NCBI RefSeq assembly: GCF_002979655.1
Contig: NZ_PCPG01000001.1
Location: 186,001 to 250,000 of the forward strand
Reading direction: 5' to 3'
Source of the DNA: Microbacterium sp. MYb45
GTDB lineage: Bacteria > Actinomycetota > Actinomycetes > Actinomycetales > Microbacteriaceae
Length of the DNA: 64,000 nt
Shown: positions 35,160 to 44,079 of the stretch, in pieces
Numbering within the stretch: the first letter of the stretch is position 1
Layout: every line of letters starts with the position of its first letter
The notes under the pieces: model-generated
The model's input: the letters and a program-made list of their open reading frames with translations, nothing else
Databases searched by the model: none
Told to the model about the DNA's origin: nothing
Program-made: the position numbers and the translations under genes

Positions 35160-36246
35160 TGTCTTCGTCATCGCCGAAGCAGGCGTGAACCACAACGGCT
35201 CTCTGACGACTGCCATGGAATTGGTCGACGTCGCGGCGTCGGCTGGTGCGAATGCGGTGAAGTTCCAGACGTTCTCCGCTGACAGCCTCGCGCTGGAGAG
35301 CGCGGCGCTCGCTGACTACCAGCGCACGTCGGACGATGATGCCCGTTCTCAGCGCGACCTGCTCCGCCAGCTCGAACTGAGCCATGAGGAGTTCCGCGCG
35401 CTTCGCGATCGTTGCGACGCCCAGGGCATCCAGTTCCTGTCCACGGCCTTCGACGTGCCGGGACTCGAGTTCCTGGTCGCCGAATTGGGGATTCCGATGG
35501 TGAAGATCGCTTCCGGCGATTTGACCTTCGCGCCTCTTCTGGTCGCTGCCGGCCGCACGGGCCTGCCGGTCATCCTTTCCACGGGGATGGCGGAGGTGCC
35601 GGAGATCGCGCGTGCTCTGCGCTTCATCGCCGCAGGCGTCGCGCAGGCGAACGGACTGGTCTCGCCGTCCACCCGCCTCACCGAGGAGATCCTCGAAGAG
35701 GCGTGGCAGCGGCGCAGTGAACACGTGGACTTCGCGGAGCACGTCACCATCCTGCATTGCACGACCGAGTACCCGGCGGCGGACGAGCACCTGAACCTGC
35801 GGGCCATGCAGACGATCGCCTCGATCTTCGGGCATCGTGTCGGGTATTCGGACCACTCGCTCGGTTCCTTGGCCTCGGTGATCGCCGTCGGTCTGGGGGC
35901 GGCCGTCGTGGAGAAGCACTTCACCTTCGACGTCCACGCCGACGGACCCGACCACGCCGCCTCCCTCGATCCCGACGGGTTGCGAGCGTACGTGTCCGAC
36001 CTTCGTCGTGTTCCCGCGATGCTGGGATCCGCCGAGAAGCGTTGCCAGCCGGTCGAGGAGGGCAACCGTGCGGTCGTGCGTCGCAGCCTCGTGGCGGCTG
36101 CAGACATCGCCGAGGGCGAGACGGTCACAGAAGCCGCCATCGCCTGCTTCCGCCCCGCTTCTGGACGAACATCGTTCGACTATTGGGAGATCGTCGGCGA
36201 GCCGGCGACACGCGCCTACCGTCGCGGCGAGCTCATCGATGACTGA
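35149..36246 (+). CDS. legI: Legionaminic acid synthase (NeuB family)
   Basis: Condenses the mannose derivative with phosphoenolpyruvate to the nine-carbon acid. 365 residues: TIM-barrel domain with EAGVNHNGS, NAVKFQTF, ILHCTTEYPA, GYSDHSLG and VEKHFTFD (metal and PEP ligands), then a C-terminal antifreeze-like SAF domain (RRSLVAAADIAEGETVT). Complete, with no key residue missing. Overlaps legH by eight bases. Confidence 0.92.
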   Translation: MNDDVFVIAEAGVNHNGSLTTAMELVDVAASAGANAVKFQTFSADSLALESAALADYQRTSDDDARSQRDLLRQLELSHEEFRALRDRCDAQGIQFLSTAFDVPGLEFLVAELGIPMVKIASGDLTFAPLLVAAGRTGLPVILSTGMAEVPEIARALRFIAAGVAQANGLVSPSTRLTEEILEEAWQRRSEHVDFAEHVTILHCTTEYPAADEHLNLRAMQTIASIFGHRVGYSDHSLGSLASVIAVGLGAAVVEKHFTFDVHADGPDHAASLDPDGLRAYVSDLRRVPAMLGSAEKRCQPVEEGNRAVVRRSLVAAADIAEGETVTEAAIACFRPASGRTSFDYWEIVGEPATRAYRRGELIDD

Positions 36247-36886
36247 CATCGTGCTCCTCGGCGCGGGAGGGCATGCGCGCTCGGTTCTCGCCGCTCTCGC
36301 ACTTTCGGGAGATCGAGTGCGCGGGTACCTGGCACCCGTCGCGTCCGATCGCCTCCTCGGGATCGAACATCTCGGCGGGGACGACGTGCTCGATGCCTTC
36401 GATCCGGAGGACGTGGCGATCGTTGTCGCGCTGGGGTCGACATCGTCGACCGCGCTGCGCCGCACACTCCACATCGATGCCGTCTCGCGGGGTTTCACCA
36501 TCGCGACCGTCGTGCACCCCCGTGCATTCGTGGATCCCTCCGTCGTGCTGCCCCCCGGCGTGCAGGTGTTGGCGGGTTCGATCGTGAACGCGGGGGCGCG
36601 CATCGGCGAGGGGGCGCTGATCAACTCCGGAGCCATCGTCGAGCACGACTCCGTCGTCGGTGCACACGCGCACATCGCTCCCGGCGCGGTCCTCGCGGGA
36701 GATGTGACGATCGGTGAGGGCGCTCACATCGGTCTGGGCTCGCGGATCGTCCAAGGGGTGACTGTAGGTTCGGGAGGTGTCGTGGGCGCAGGCGCAGTGG
36801 TGATCACAGACGTCCCGGCGCAAACGACGGTGGTAGGCGTGCCGGCGCGGCCCATCGAAGACAAGAGGATGCGCAACGATGCTTGA
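36239..36886 (+). CDS. legH: NeuD/LegH-type sugar N-acetyltransferase
   Basis: 215 residues: an N-terminal PglD-like Rossmann part (DIVLLGAGGHARSVL) and a left-handed beta-helix of hexapeptide repeats (GARIGEGALINSGAIVEHDS, GDVTIGEGAHIG). Such enzymes acetylate the 4-amino group using acetyl-CoA; by position this is the LegH step between LegC and LegG, although NeuD-type O-acetylation is the alternative. Starts eight bases inside legI and ends eight bases inside the next gene. Confidence 0.82.
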   Translation: MTDIVLLGAGGHARSVLAALALSGDRVRGYLAPVASDRLLGIEHLGGDDVLDAFDPEDVAIVVALGSTSSTALRRTLHIDAVSRGFTIATVVHPRAFVDPSVVLPPGVQVLAGSIVNAGARIGEGALINSGAIVEHDSVVGAHAHIAPGAVLAGDVTIGEGAHIGLGSRIVQGVTVGSGGVVGAGAVVITDVPAQTTVVGVPARPIEDKRMRNDA

Positions 36887-37922
36887 CAGAGACGTACTCG
36901 TCGTCGCACCGGAGACGACCATTCGCACAGCACTCATGCAGCTCGATCGGGGCGGGCTGCAGGTCGTCTTCGTCGAGGATGCCGACGGCAGGCTCGTCGG
37001 CGCCGTGAGTGACGGCGACATCCGCCGCGGGCTGCTCTCCGGGCGCGCTCTCGAAGACAGCGTCCGTACGGTCATGAACCGCGATCCTGCCACCGTTCCT
37101 CCCGAGGCGAGCCAGCAGGTCGTGGAAGAACTCAAGGTCCGGCGCGGAATCCGAGTCGTGGCCGTGGTCGACGATGGTCGGATGGTCGACGTGGTGGGCG
37201 ACCACCAGCACATCGCCACGCCACTGGTGACGCCCGTCGTGCTGATGGCGGGAGGGCGGGGACAGCGCCTGTACCCGATCACGAAGGACATCCCCAAGCC
37301 GCTCGTTCCGCTCGGCGACGTGCCCATGATCGACATCATCCTCGGACGTCTGCACGATCAGGGCTTCCGCCGGATCCATGTATCGGTGAATCACCTCGGG
37401 CACCTCATCGAGGATCACCTGGGCGACGGCCATTCGCGGGACCTCGAGATCACGTATCTGCATGAGCCCGCCCCTCTGGGAACGGCCGGAGCTCTCGCGC
37501 AGCTGCGCAATGAGATCGATGTGCCTTTCGTCGTGATGAACTCCGATCTGCTCACCCAGGTCGATCTGCGCCGGATGCTCACCTTCCACCAGGGTGTGGG
37601 GGCGGCCGCGACGATCGGCGCGCGCGAGTACGGCTTCGAGATCCCCTTCGGCGTGATCAGACGTGAGGGAGACGACGTCGTGGCCCTCGCCGAGAAGCCC
37701 TATCACAGCGAGCTGGTGAGCGCGGGGATCTACGTACTCGAACCTGCCGCCCTTGACGCGCTCGGCACGGACGAATACTGCGACATGCCGACGCTTCTCG
37801 CACGGCTCATGGACGACGGACGACGAGTCGGCGCCTTCGAGATCCACGAGGAGTGGATCGACGTGGGGCGCCCGGAGGACCTCGATCGCGCACGACAGGC
37901 GTGGGAACGGACAGGACGATGA
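36879..37922 (+). CDS. ptmE: CBS-domain sugar-1-phosphate nucleotidyltransferase (PtmE-like)
   Basis: 347 residues: two CBS motifs in the first 110 residues (VSDGDIRRGLLSG, VVGDHQHI), then a nucleotidyltransferase domain beginning VVLMAGGRGQRLYPITKDIPK with FVVMNSDLL. The same fusion occurs as PtmE in Campylobacter legionaminic loci, where it makes GDP-glucosamine and so directs the pathway to GDP-linked intermediates. PtmF, PtmA, PgmL and a GDP-GlcN acetyltransferase are not in the window. The CBS pair may sense an adenosyl ligand; that is family knowledge, not visible. Confidence 0.82.
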   Translation: MLDRDVLVVAPETTIRTALMQLDRGGLQVVFVEDADGRLVGAVSDGDIRRGLLSGRALEDSVRTVMNRDPATVPPEASQQVVEELKVRRGIRVVAVVDDGRMVDVVGDHQHIATPLVTPVVLMAGGRGQRLYPITKDIPKPLVPLGDVPMIDIILGRLHDQGFRRIHVSVNHLGHLIEDHLGDGHSRDLEITYLHEPAPLGTAGALAQLRNEIDVPFVVMNSDLLTQVDLRRMLTFHQGVGAAATIGAREYGFEIPFGVIRREGDDVVALAEKPYHSELVSAGIYVLEPAALDALGTDEYCDMPTLLARLMDDGRRVGAFEIHEEWIDVGRPEDLDRARQAWERTGR

Positions 37923-38617
37923 GAATCTGCACGATCACGGTCCGAGCGGGCTCGAAGGGGGTCCCCGGGAAGAATCTACGCGTCGTGGCCAAGCGTCCGA
38001 TGTTCGGACACTCAGTCGCCCAGGCTGCGGCTTCCGGACTGTTCGACGAGATCGTCGTCTCGAGCGACTCGGAGGAGATCCTCGCACTCGCGCCGAGCTT
38101 CGGAGCGACCGGGGTGGTTCGTCGACCGGCGGAAATGGCGACGGACACGGCGGGCAAGGTCCCGGCGATCGCTCATGCGGTGCGTTCGACGGAGGAGCGC
38201 ACCGGTCAGCAGTACGACGTCTGCGTCGACCTCGATGCTACGAGTCCGTTGCGCACGATCGATGACATCCGCGCGGCGGTGCGGATGTTCGAGGATGCGG
38301 ACGTCGAGTCGCTCATCACCGGATCCGAGGCGCGCCGCAACCCGTACTTCAACCTGGTCGAGGAGCGACCCGACGGCACGGTCGCCGTGAGCAAGACGCC
38401 CGACGACGCTGTGCTGCGGCGGCAGGATGCGCCGCGGAGCTTTGATATGAACGGCTCGATCTACGTCTGGCGCCGCACGTCGCTGCTCCACGATCAGGTC
38501 GTCTTCTTCCCATCGACGATCCTCTACGAGATGCCGTCGGAGCGTTCGATCGACGTCGACAGCGAGTTCGATTTCCAGATCGTCGAGTGGCTCATGGAGA
38601 AGCGGGGGGATCTGTGA
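37919..38617 (+). CDS. legF: CMP-legionaminate synthetase (NeuA family)
   Basis: Activates the nonulosonic acid with CTP. 232 residues; TVRAGSKGVPGKNLR is the CTP-binding N-terminal motif, followed by VCVDLDATSPLRT and DVDSEFDFQI (metal-binding Asp pair). No C-terminal esterase domain. Last enzyme of the pathway; the next gene, which overlaps by four bases, is the obvious candidate to use the CMP sugar. Confidence 0.88.
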   Translation: MRICTITVRAGSKGVPGKNLRVVAKRPMFGHSVAQAAASGLFDEIVVSSDSEEILALAPSFGATGVVRRPAEMATDTAGKVPAIAHAVRSTEERTGQQYDVCVDLDATSPLRTIDDIRAAVRMFEDADVESLITGSEARRNPYFNLVEERPDGTVAVSKTPDDAVLRRQDAPRSFDMNGSIYVWRRTSLLHDQVVFFPSTILYEMPSERSIDVDSEFDFQIVEWLMEKRGDL

Positions 38618-40065
38618 GCGAAGCTGAGAACGGAGCCTCGCTCCGGAGGACGTCGGCGATGCAGAGGATCATCGATCTCGAGGATGCCGCGCCGAAGGAA
38701 CTGTTCGAGGTGCTCCCGGGATCGACGGTGCCGTTCTGGGCGCAGGTGCGGATGCAGATGGCCTGGATGCTGTCGGAGGAGAGCACCGGAAGCGTCGCCG
38801 TCGCGACTGACAGCTGGACACGGCGCGGCGAGCTTGAGCGTCTCGCAAAGGCCTTTCTCCCGAACCGATGGGATGCGACGCAGCGGGCCCGTCGACACGA
38901 CGTCCTCTTCTTCGTCGGAGGGGGAACACTCGCATCGCGCGCAGGAGGCGCTCGCAACTGGCTCGTCGACACCTTCGCGGAGCAGACGAATGATCCGCTG
39001 GTGATCCAACGACGCCCGCTTCCGGGTCCTCTCGGCGCACCGTCCTTTCGCCCGACGCTCAGCACCGAGGGGATCACGGCACGCGCGCGTCTCTGGGCGC
39101 GCGGTGGCGTCGTCCCGCCCGAGACGATCGCCGCGATCGATCGGCTGCTCGCCTTCTTCGCCGAGCAGCTCGGTGTGCCGTCAGCGCAGCTCGGTCCGCT
39201 TCGCAAGCGGGTGCTCCGCACCGAGGTCCACCGACCCTACGAGATTGCCGCGCTGCGTCGGGTGGTACAGCGCGTGCGACCCCGGCTCGTGCTCATGGAC
39301 ACCGCGGCCTATACATACAACGCCGAGACGGTCGGGGTGTTCAAAGACGCCGGCGCCTACGTCGCCGAACCGCAGCATGGTTGGATCGGTCCTTCGCACG
39401 CCGCGTATAACTATGGTCGAGCGTTCCAAGACCCCGCTCTCCGGCGGGCCTTGCCCGATGAGCTGCTCACGTTCGGTACGTTCTGGTCGAATGGTGTGAA
39501 CCTTCCCGCGAAGAAGACCGCGATCGGCAAGCCGCATCTCGACGAACTCGCGCGCTCTGCGCCGTCGCTGCGTCCTCGACGCGTGCTCGTGATCTCGTCT
39601 CGTGCGAACCCTGAGGAGACGGATCGTTTCGTGGAGGATCTTCGAGAGATCGTCGATCCCGAGTGGAGCATCGTGTTCCGTGCACACCCTGGGGAGCTCG
39701 CAGCGGTCGAAGACCGGTACCCTCGGATCGCGGCGCGCTCGAACGTGGAGATCGATCGGAATCCGGATGTGTACGACTCTCTTGCAGCGTGCCGGGCGGT
39801 CGTCGGGGTTGCGAGCACTGTGTTGTTCGAGGCCGCTGCCTTCGGGTGCGAGGTCATCGCACGCGAGAACGAGTTCTCGGCGAGCATCATCGGTGACGCA
39901 TTCGGGCCAAGGGTCCTCACCGTGGAACAGGCTGCCGAGCGGATCCGCGCGCTGGACGCGGACGGCATCATGGCAGGTGCGCCCGATCCTGATCTCTGGA
40001 CGCCTGAGCCGGCCGATGCATACCGTCGGTGGTTGGATGAGCGCCTCGCGCAGATCGGCGGATGA
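38614..40065 (+). CDS. Unassigned protein, candidate nonulosonic acid glycosyltransferase
   Basis: 483 residues, cytoplasmic, no transmembrane segment. Not recognised with confidence. The C-terminal half looks like a GT-B donor domain: VLVISSRANPEETDRF, FRAHPGELAAVEDRYPRI (an R-x-H-P motif as in sialyl- and Kdo-transferases and CDP-glycerol transferases), GVASTVLFEAAAFGCEVIA. The middle has EPQHGWIGPSHAAYNYG. It overlaps the CMP-sugar synthetase gene and directly precedes the exporter genes, so transfer of legionaminic acid is a reasonable inference, unproven. Confidence 0.6.
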   Translation: MSEAENGASLRRTSAMQRIIDLEDAAPKELFEVLPGSTVPFWAQVRMQMAWMLSEESTGSVAVATDSWTRRGELERLAKAFLPNRWDATQRARRHDVLFFVGGGTLASRAGGARNWLVDTFAEQTNDPLVIQRRPLPGPLGAPSFRPTLSTEGITARARLWARGGVVPPETIAAIDRLLAFFAEQLGVPSAQLGPLRKRVLRTEVHRPYEIAALRRVVQRVRPRLVLMDTAAYTYNAETVGVFKDAGAYVAEPQHGWIGPSHAAYNYGRAFQDPALRRALPDELLTFGTFWSNGVNLPAKKTAIGKPHLDELARSAPSLRPRRVLVISSRANPEETDRFVEDLREIVDPEWSIVFRAHPGELAAVEDRYPRIAARSNVEIDRNPDVYDSLAACRAVVGVASTVLFEAAAFGCEVIARENEFSASIIGDAFGPRVLTVEQAAERIRALDADGIMAGAPDPDLWTPEPADAYRRWLDERLAQIGG

Positions 40066-40126
40066 GGGTCCGTGAGTTCTTCCTCGAGGGGCGTGCTCAT
40101 TGCCCGGGCCTTCAGGTTGCGTGTCG

Positions 40127-40132
40127 TAAACT
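40127..40132 (+). promoter_or_regulatory. Possible -10 box before the exporter genes
   Basis: TAAACT in the 103-base gap between the candidate transferase and permease genes, about 36 bases before the start codon. No clear -35. Confidence 0.3.
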
Positions 40133-40168
40133 ACAAGACATCGAGGCGGCCCCCGTCGCCGTCGCCGA

Positions 40169-41119
40169 ATGAGTGGGCCTGTGACTGACACCCGAGATCT
40201 TTTCGCCGCTGTCCCGCGTTCTGACTTCGACACCCCCGGCAAGAGCCGTGGCCTGATCGATGTCGTGCGCTGGCGCTATCTGCTGAACCTGCTCGTGCGC
40301 ACCGGCGTTACCACGCGCTATCGCAATTCGGTGCTCGGGTGGACGTGGTCCTACGTGCGGCCCGCCGCCCAGTTCCTGGTGTTTTGGGTCGTCCTGGGCA
40401 TCTTTATGAACCTGGACCGGGGACTGCCGAACTACGCCGTGTATCTCTTCTCGGGAATCGTCGTGATCAACCTGTTCTCCGAGGGGTTCAAGAACGCGAC
40501 ATCGTCTATCGTCGGCAACGCTGCTCTGGTCCGCAAGGTCTTCCTGCCCCGACAACTGTTCGCCGTGTCGGCCGTGATCGTCGCGTTCGTGCACTTCCTC
40601 CCGCAGGTCGGCCTCCTTCTCATCGTCTGCCTGCTCATGGGCTGGATCGCGCACGTGTCGATTCTGTCCATCCTTGCGATCTTCGCGGGCATGATCATCG
40701 TGATGGTTTTCAGCCTGGGCCTCGGGCTCTTCTTCGGCGCCGTCAACGTGCGCTTCCGCGATGCGGAGAACATCGTCGAACTGCTGCTACTTCTCGCGAC
40801 CTGGGCATCACCGGTGCTCTACGCCTGGACCCAGGTCCAGGATGCGATCGTCGACCGTCTCGGCTGGCCGCAGTGGATCGTCGAGCTCTACATGCTCAAC
40901 CCGATCACGCAGGGAGTGGAACTCTTCCATTACGCGTTCTGGCGTCCCGCGACGGAGGGGATGGTCACGGCCTCCGGCTACGCGGGTAACGCTCTGATCG
41001 ACATTCCTCCGGGCCTCGCCTGGAACACGCTCTGGACATTCCTGATCGCGGTGGGCACCCTGCTGTTCGGTCAGTTCGTCTTCCGACGCCTCGAGGGAAG
41101 GTTCGCGCAAGACCTATGA
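40169..41119 (+). CDS. ABC-2 type polysaccharide export permease (Wzm/TagG-like)
   Basis: 316 residues with about six transmembrane helices (QFLVFWVVLGIFMNL, LLLIVCLLMGWIAHV, IIVMVFSLGLGLFFGAV and others) and the ABC-2 signature VLYAWTQVQD...LYMLNPITQGVELFHYAFW. It would move a finished lipid-linked polymer across the membrane. The start is uncertain: ATG at 40169 or GTG at 40181, neither with a good ribosome site. Overlaps its ATPase by four bases. Confidence 0.9.
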   Translation: MSGPVTDTRDLFAAVPRSDFDTPGKSRGLIDVVRWRYLLNLLVRTGVTTRYRNSVLGWTWSYVRPAAQFLVFWVVLGIFMNLDRGLPNYAVYLFSGIVVINLFSEGFKNATSSIVGNAALVRKVFLPRQLFAVSAVIVAFVHFLPQVGLLLIVCLLMGWIAHVSILSILAIFAGMIIVMVFSLGLGLFFGAVNVRFRDAENIVELLLLLATWASPVLYAWTQVQDAIVDRLGWPQWIVELYMLNPITQGVELFHYAFWRPATEGMVTASGYAGNALIDIPPGLAWNTLWTFLIAVGTLLFGQFVFRRLEGRFAQDL

Positions 41120-41853
41120 GCGAGCAGACCACCATCAAGCCGAGCATCATCATCGACGGCGTCAGGAAGCGCTTCACGCTCAACCACGCGTTCTCGTTGA
41201 AGGACACCGTGGTGTCCTGGATCAAGCGTCGCAAGCTGACGAGTCAGTTCGAAGCGCTCAAGGGCGTCGACATCACCATCGGCGAGGGGGAGTCGGTCGC
41301 GATCCTCGGCTTCAACGGATCCGGCAAGTCCACCCTTCTCAAACTCATCTCCGGCGTGATGGAGCCCGACGACGGAGAGGTGCTGACCCGAGGCCGCGTC
41401 GCCGGTCTCATCGAGGTCGGAGCCGGATTCCACCCGGAGCTGTCGGGCCGCGAGAACGTCTTCCTCAACGCCGCGATCCTCGGGATGAAGAGACACGAGA
41501 TCGAGGCGCGATACGACGAGATCGTCGCGTTCAGCGAGATCGAGCAGTTCATCGACCAAGAGGTCAAGCACTACTCGTCGGGCATGTTCATGCGTCTCGC
41601 ATTCTCCGTCGCGATCCACGTGGAGCTCGATGTGCTCCTCGTCGACGAGATCCTCTCGGTCGGTGACGCTCCGTTCCGTGAGAAGTGCCGGCTCAAGTTC
41701 GAAGAGCTCATCGCCGAGGGGAAAACCCTCGTGGTCGTCAGCCACGACATGGAGATGGTGCGCGAGCTCTGCACCCGCGGCATCGTGATCAACAAGGGCG
41801 AAGTCGTCTACGACGGTGAAGTCGAAGGTGCCATCTCCCTGGTGGACGCGTGA
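41116..41853 (+). CDS. ABC transporter ATPase for polysaccharide export (Wzt/TagH-like)
   Basis: 245 residues: Walker A GFNGSGKST (G65 to T73, K71), signature KHYSSGMFMRL in the form typical of Wzt/TagH proteins, Walker B VLLVDEILSVGD and switch VVVSHD. There is no C-terminal carbohydrate-binding domain, so export is probably not tied to a specific terminal residue on the polymer. Forms the transporter with the preceding permease. Confidence 0.92.
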   Translation: MSEQTTIKPSIIIDGVRKRFTLNHAFSLKDTVVSWIKRRKLTSQFEALKGVDITIGEGESVAILGFNGSGKSTLLKLISGVMEPDDGEVLTRGRVAGLIEVGAGFHPELSGRENVFLNAAILGMKRHEIEARYDEIVAFSEIEQFIDQEVKHYSSGMFMRLAFSVAIHVELDVLLVDEILSVGDAPFREKCRLKFEELIAEGKTLVVVSHDMEMVRELCTRGIVINKGEVVYDGEVEGAISLVDA

Positions 41854-43739
41854 CCGGCTGGATCGGACAGGTTCCGGCGCTGCTCCTGGCGCTGGCGCTG
41901 CTGATCGTGCCGGGCCTCCCGGCCGGACTGTGCCTTCGCGGCATGAGGGGGATCGTACGACTCGCCGCGGCGATCGGCGTATCACTCGGGGTACTCGGCG
42001 CTGCGGCTCTCATCGCGCCGCTGCTGGGCGTGCCTTGGGGGCTGGCTCCCGTCGCGATCGTCACGGTCGTCGTCTGGATTGCCGCCGGCGCCTTGCGCCT
42101 GGTGGATCGCCGTCCCCTCGTCGCTCCCGTCGCGGGGCACGGGGGCGCATGGATCGGCGTGGCAGTCGCCTTCCTCGCTTGGGTCGTCGTGGTCGGGGTC
42201 GGTATCGGAAACCCGGATAATCCCTCGCAACTGTACGACGCGCTTTTCCATCTGAACGCGGTCGAGTTCATCGCCCGGACGGGAGATGCATCGCCGCTGC
42301 ACATGACGATGGTCGTGCCCGATCTCGAAACCTCCTTCTACCCGACGCTCTGGCACGCGCTGGTCAGTCTCGTCGTCCCTGCCGCCGGCAGCATCGTGGC
42401 GGCGACGAACGTGACCACGGTCGCGGTCATCGCCCTGATCTGGCCGGTCGCACTCGCCAGTCTCACGTCCGTGGCGTTTCCGAACCGGCCTGGCGCAGTC
42501 ACCTGGGCACCGCTCGTGAGCTTGGGATTCAGCGTCTTCCCGCTCGGATTCCTCAACTGGGGCGTGCTGTACCCGAATCTGCTGGGGACCGTGCTCATCC
42601 CCATCCTCCTCACCATCACGCTCATCGCCTGTGCCCCGGCACTTTCGTGGTCGGGGCGAGTTCTGCGCATCCTCGTCGCGCTGGCCGCCGCAGGCGGTGT
42701 CGCCCTCGCCCACCCTTCCGCGCTTCTCGCCGCAGCGGTTCTGCTCGTTCCATATCTGCTCTGGCGTGCGTGGGGCACGGCGCGGGCAGGCGGTGTCGCG
42801 ATTCGGATCTTCGTGTCCGCCGTGGTCCTCGCCGGTCTCGCGGCGTTGGTCGTCGTCTGGGTCCTGGGCAACGTGACGACCCACGAGTGGCATCCGACCG
42901 CATCCATGGCGCAGGCACTCGGCGAGGTCGCCTTCCTCAGCCCCGTCGGCCGTGCGACGGGCCTTCTGCTCGGCCCGCTGGCGGCGATCGGCATCTGGCG
43001 CGTCGTGCGGGACCGGACGTGGTGGGTCCTCGGTTCGTACGCCGTGAGTATCTTCTTCTTCCTCATGGCGGCCTGGTTCCCGGTCGAGTCGATCCGCAGC
43101 GCTTTCGTCGGCGTCTGGTACGACGACACCACGCGTGTCGGCGCTCTGATCGCGATCTGGGGTCTGCCCCTCGCTGCGCTCGGCGCGTCGATCGTCGCGG
43201 AGTGGCTCATCGCGGGATGGCGGGCCGGGCGCACGGGCCTCGTGGTCGCGGTCGTCGCCGTGATCGCCGTCGCCGGTGCGAGCCACCTCCTCGCGCTGCG
43301 CAACGACCTGAACTACATGCGGGGTGTGAGCTTCCAGTTCAGCGACGAATCGCAGGGGCTGTCACCCGACGAGGCGGAGCTGTTCGAGGAGATCGACGAT
43401 GAGATTCCGGATGACAGCCTGGTCATCGGCGACCCGTTGACGGGCGCGGGCTTGCTTTATGCATACACCGATCATGCCGTGGTCTTCCCGCATGTGACCG
43501 GGCGGTACGGTGGCGATGCCTTGACGCTCGCCCGCTATCTGGCGGATGGGAGTCCCACCGTGTGCGACGCGATCGAGCGTCTCGGCGTGACCCACGCTCT
43601 CGACTTCGGTGACAGGGTGCTGTTCGAGAACCACTACACCAAATTCGACGGACTGCACGGGCTTGAGGATTCCCCGATCCTCACCGAGGTGGATCGAGTC
43701 GGGGATGCCGTCCTTTATGAGGTCACGGGTTGTGAGTAG
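41850..43739 (+). CDS. Polytopic membrane protein (DUF6541-like), possible GT-C transferase
   Basis: 629 residues: about 12-14 transmembrane helices, then a C-terminal soluble part of about 160 residues with SPDEAELFEEIDDEIPDD and VIGDPLTGAGLLYAYTDHAV. The first extracytoplasmic loop holds NPSQLYDALFHLNAVEFI, an acidic/His pattern as found in GT-C enzymes. DUF6541 has no proven activity. The GTG overlaps the ATPase stop. Its neighbours on the other strand (DUF2304 and a dolichol-phosphate-type transferase) fit a system that attaches a polyprenyl-linked sugar outside the cell. Confidence 0.7.
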   Translation: MTGWIGQVPALLLALALLIVPGLPAGLCLRGMRGIVRLAAAIGVSLGVLGAAALIAPLLGVPWGLAPVAIVTVVVWIAAGALRLVDRRPLVAPVAGHGGAWIGVAVAFLAWVVVVGVGIGNPDNPSQLYDALFHLNAVEFIARTGDASPLHMTMVVPDLETSFYPTLWHALVSLVVPAAGSIVAATNVTTVAVIALIWPVALASLTSVAFPNRPGAVTWAPLVSLGFSVFPLGFLNWGVLYPNLLGTVLIPILLTITLIACAPALSWSGRVLRILVALAAAGGVALAHPSALLAAAVLLVPYLLWRAWGTARAGGVAIRIFVSAVVLAGLAALVVVWVLGNVTTHEWHPTASMAQALGEVAFLSPVGRATGLLLGPLAAIGIWRVVRDRTWWVLGSYAVSIFFFLMAAWFPVESIRSAFVGVWYDDTTRVGALIAIWGLPLAALGASIVAEWLIAGWRAGRTGLVVAVVAVIAVAGASHLLALRNDLNYMRGVSFQFSDESQGLSPDEAELFEEIDDEIPDDSLVIGDPLTGAGLLYAYTDHAVVFPHVTGRYGGDALTLARYLADGSPTVCDAIERLGVTHALDFGDRVLFENHYTKFDGLHGLEDSPILTEVDRVGDAVLYEVTGCE

Positions 43740-44076
43740 CGTCCTTCTCGTTCTCTGAGGCCTCCAGCAGCGCGATCTTCCGCGCGAGGAGTGTGAGCTG
43801 CCGCTGCAGCGCGATGTTGCGCCGATACTGCGAGTACACGAACGCCAGGAACATGACGATCAGGGCGTAGAGCACGAGGTCGGTGCCGCGCCCGACACCG
43901 ACGAGGCGCGCAAGCCAGCTCAGCCACTGCGGGAACAGCACCGACAGTACGGCCACGATGACGAAGAGCGCCATCAGCAGTCGACGGATGGCGAGGTGGC
44001 TGTCTGCGCCAGTGCGTCGCATCATGAACGCGGCCAGCAGCACGATCGCTGCGATCAGAAGTATCTGGATCCACAT
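43723..44076 (-). CDS. DUF2304 small membrane protein
   Basis: 117 residues with three transmembrane helices (IQILLIAAIVLLAAFMM, LLMALFVIVAVLSVLF, LVLYALIVMFLAFVY) and a cytoplasmic basic tail (SQYRRNIALQRQLTLLARK) that may form a coiled coil. DUF2304 proteins regularly sit beside polyprenyl-phosphate glycosyltransferases, as here. The 3' end overlaps the convergent membrane-protein gene by 17 bases. The role is unknown; an accessory or flippase-like role is inference. Confidence 0.8.
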   Translation of the reverse strand: MWIQILLIAAIVLLAAFMMRRTGADSHLAIRRLLMALFVIVAVLSVLFPQWLSWLARLVGVGRGTDLVLYALIVMFLAFVYSQYRRNIALQRQLTLLARKIALLEASENEKDATHNP

Positions 44077-44079
44077 GGC

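Noticed and set aside
31844..38617. Pseudaminic or sialic acid pathway
   Set aside because: No PseG-type hydrolase; the NeuC-type epimerase together with a dehydratase and aminotransferase fits legionaminic acid best.
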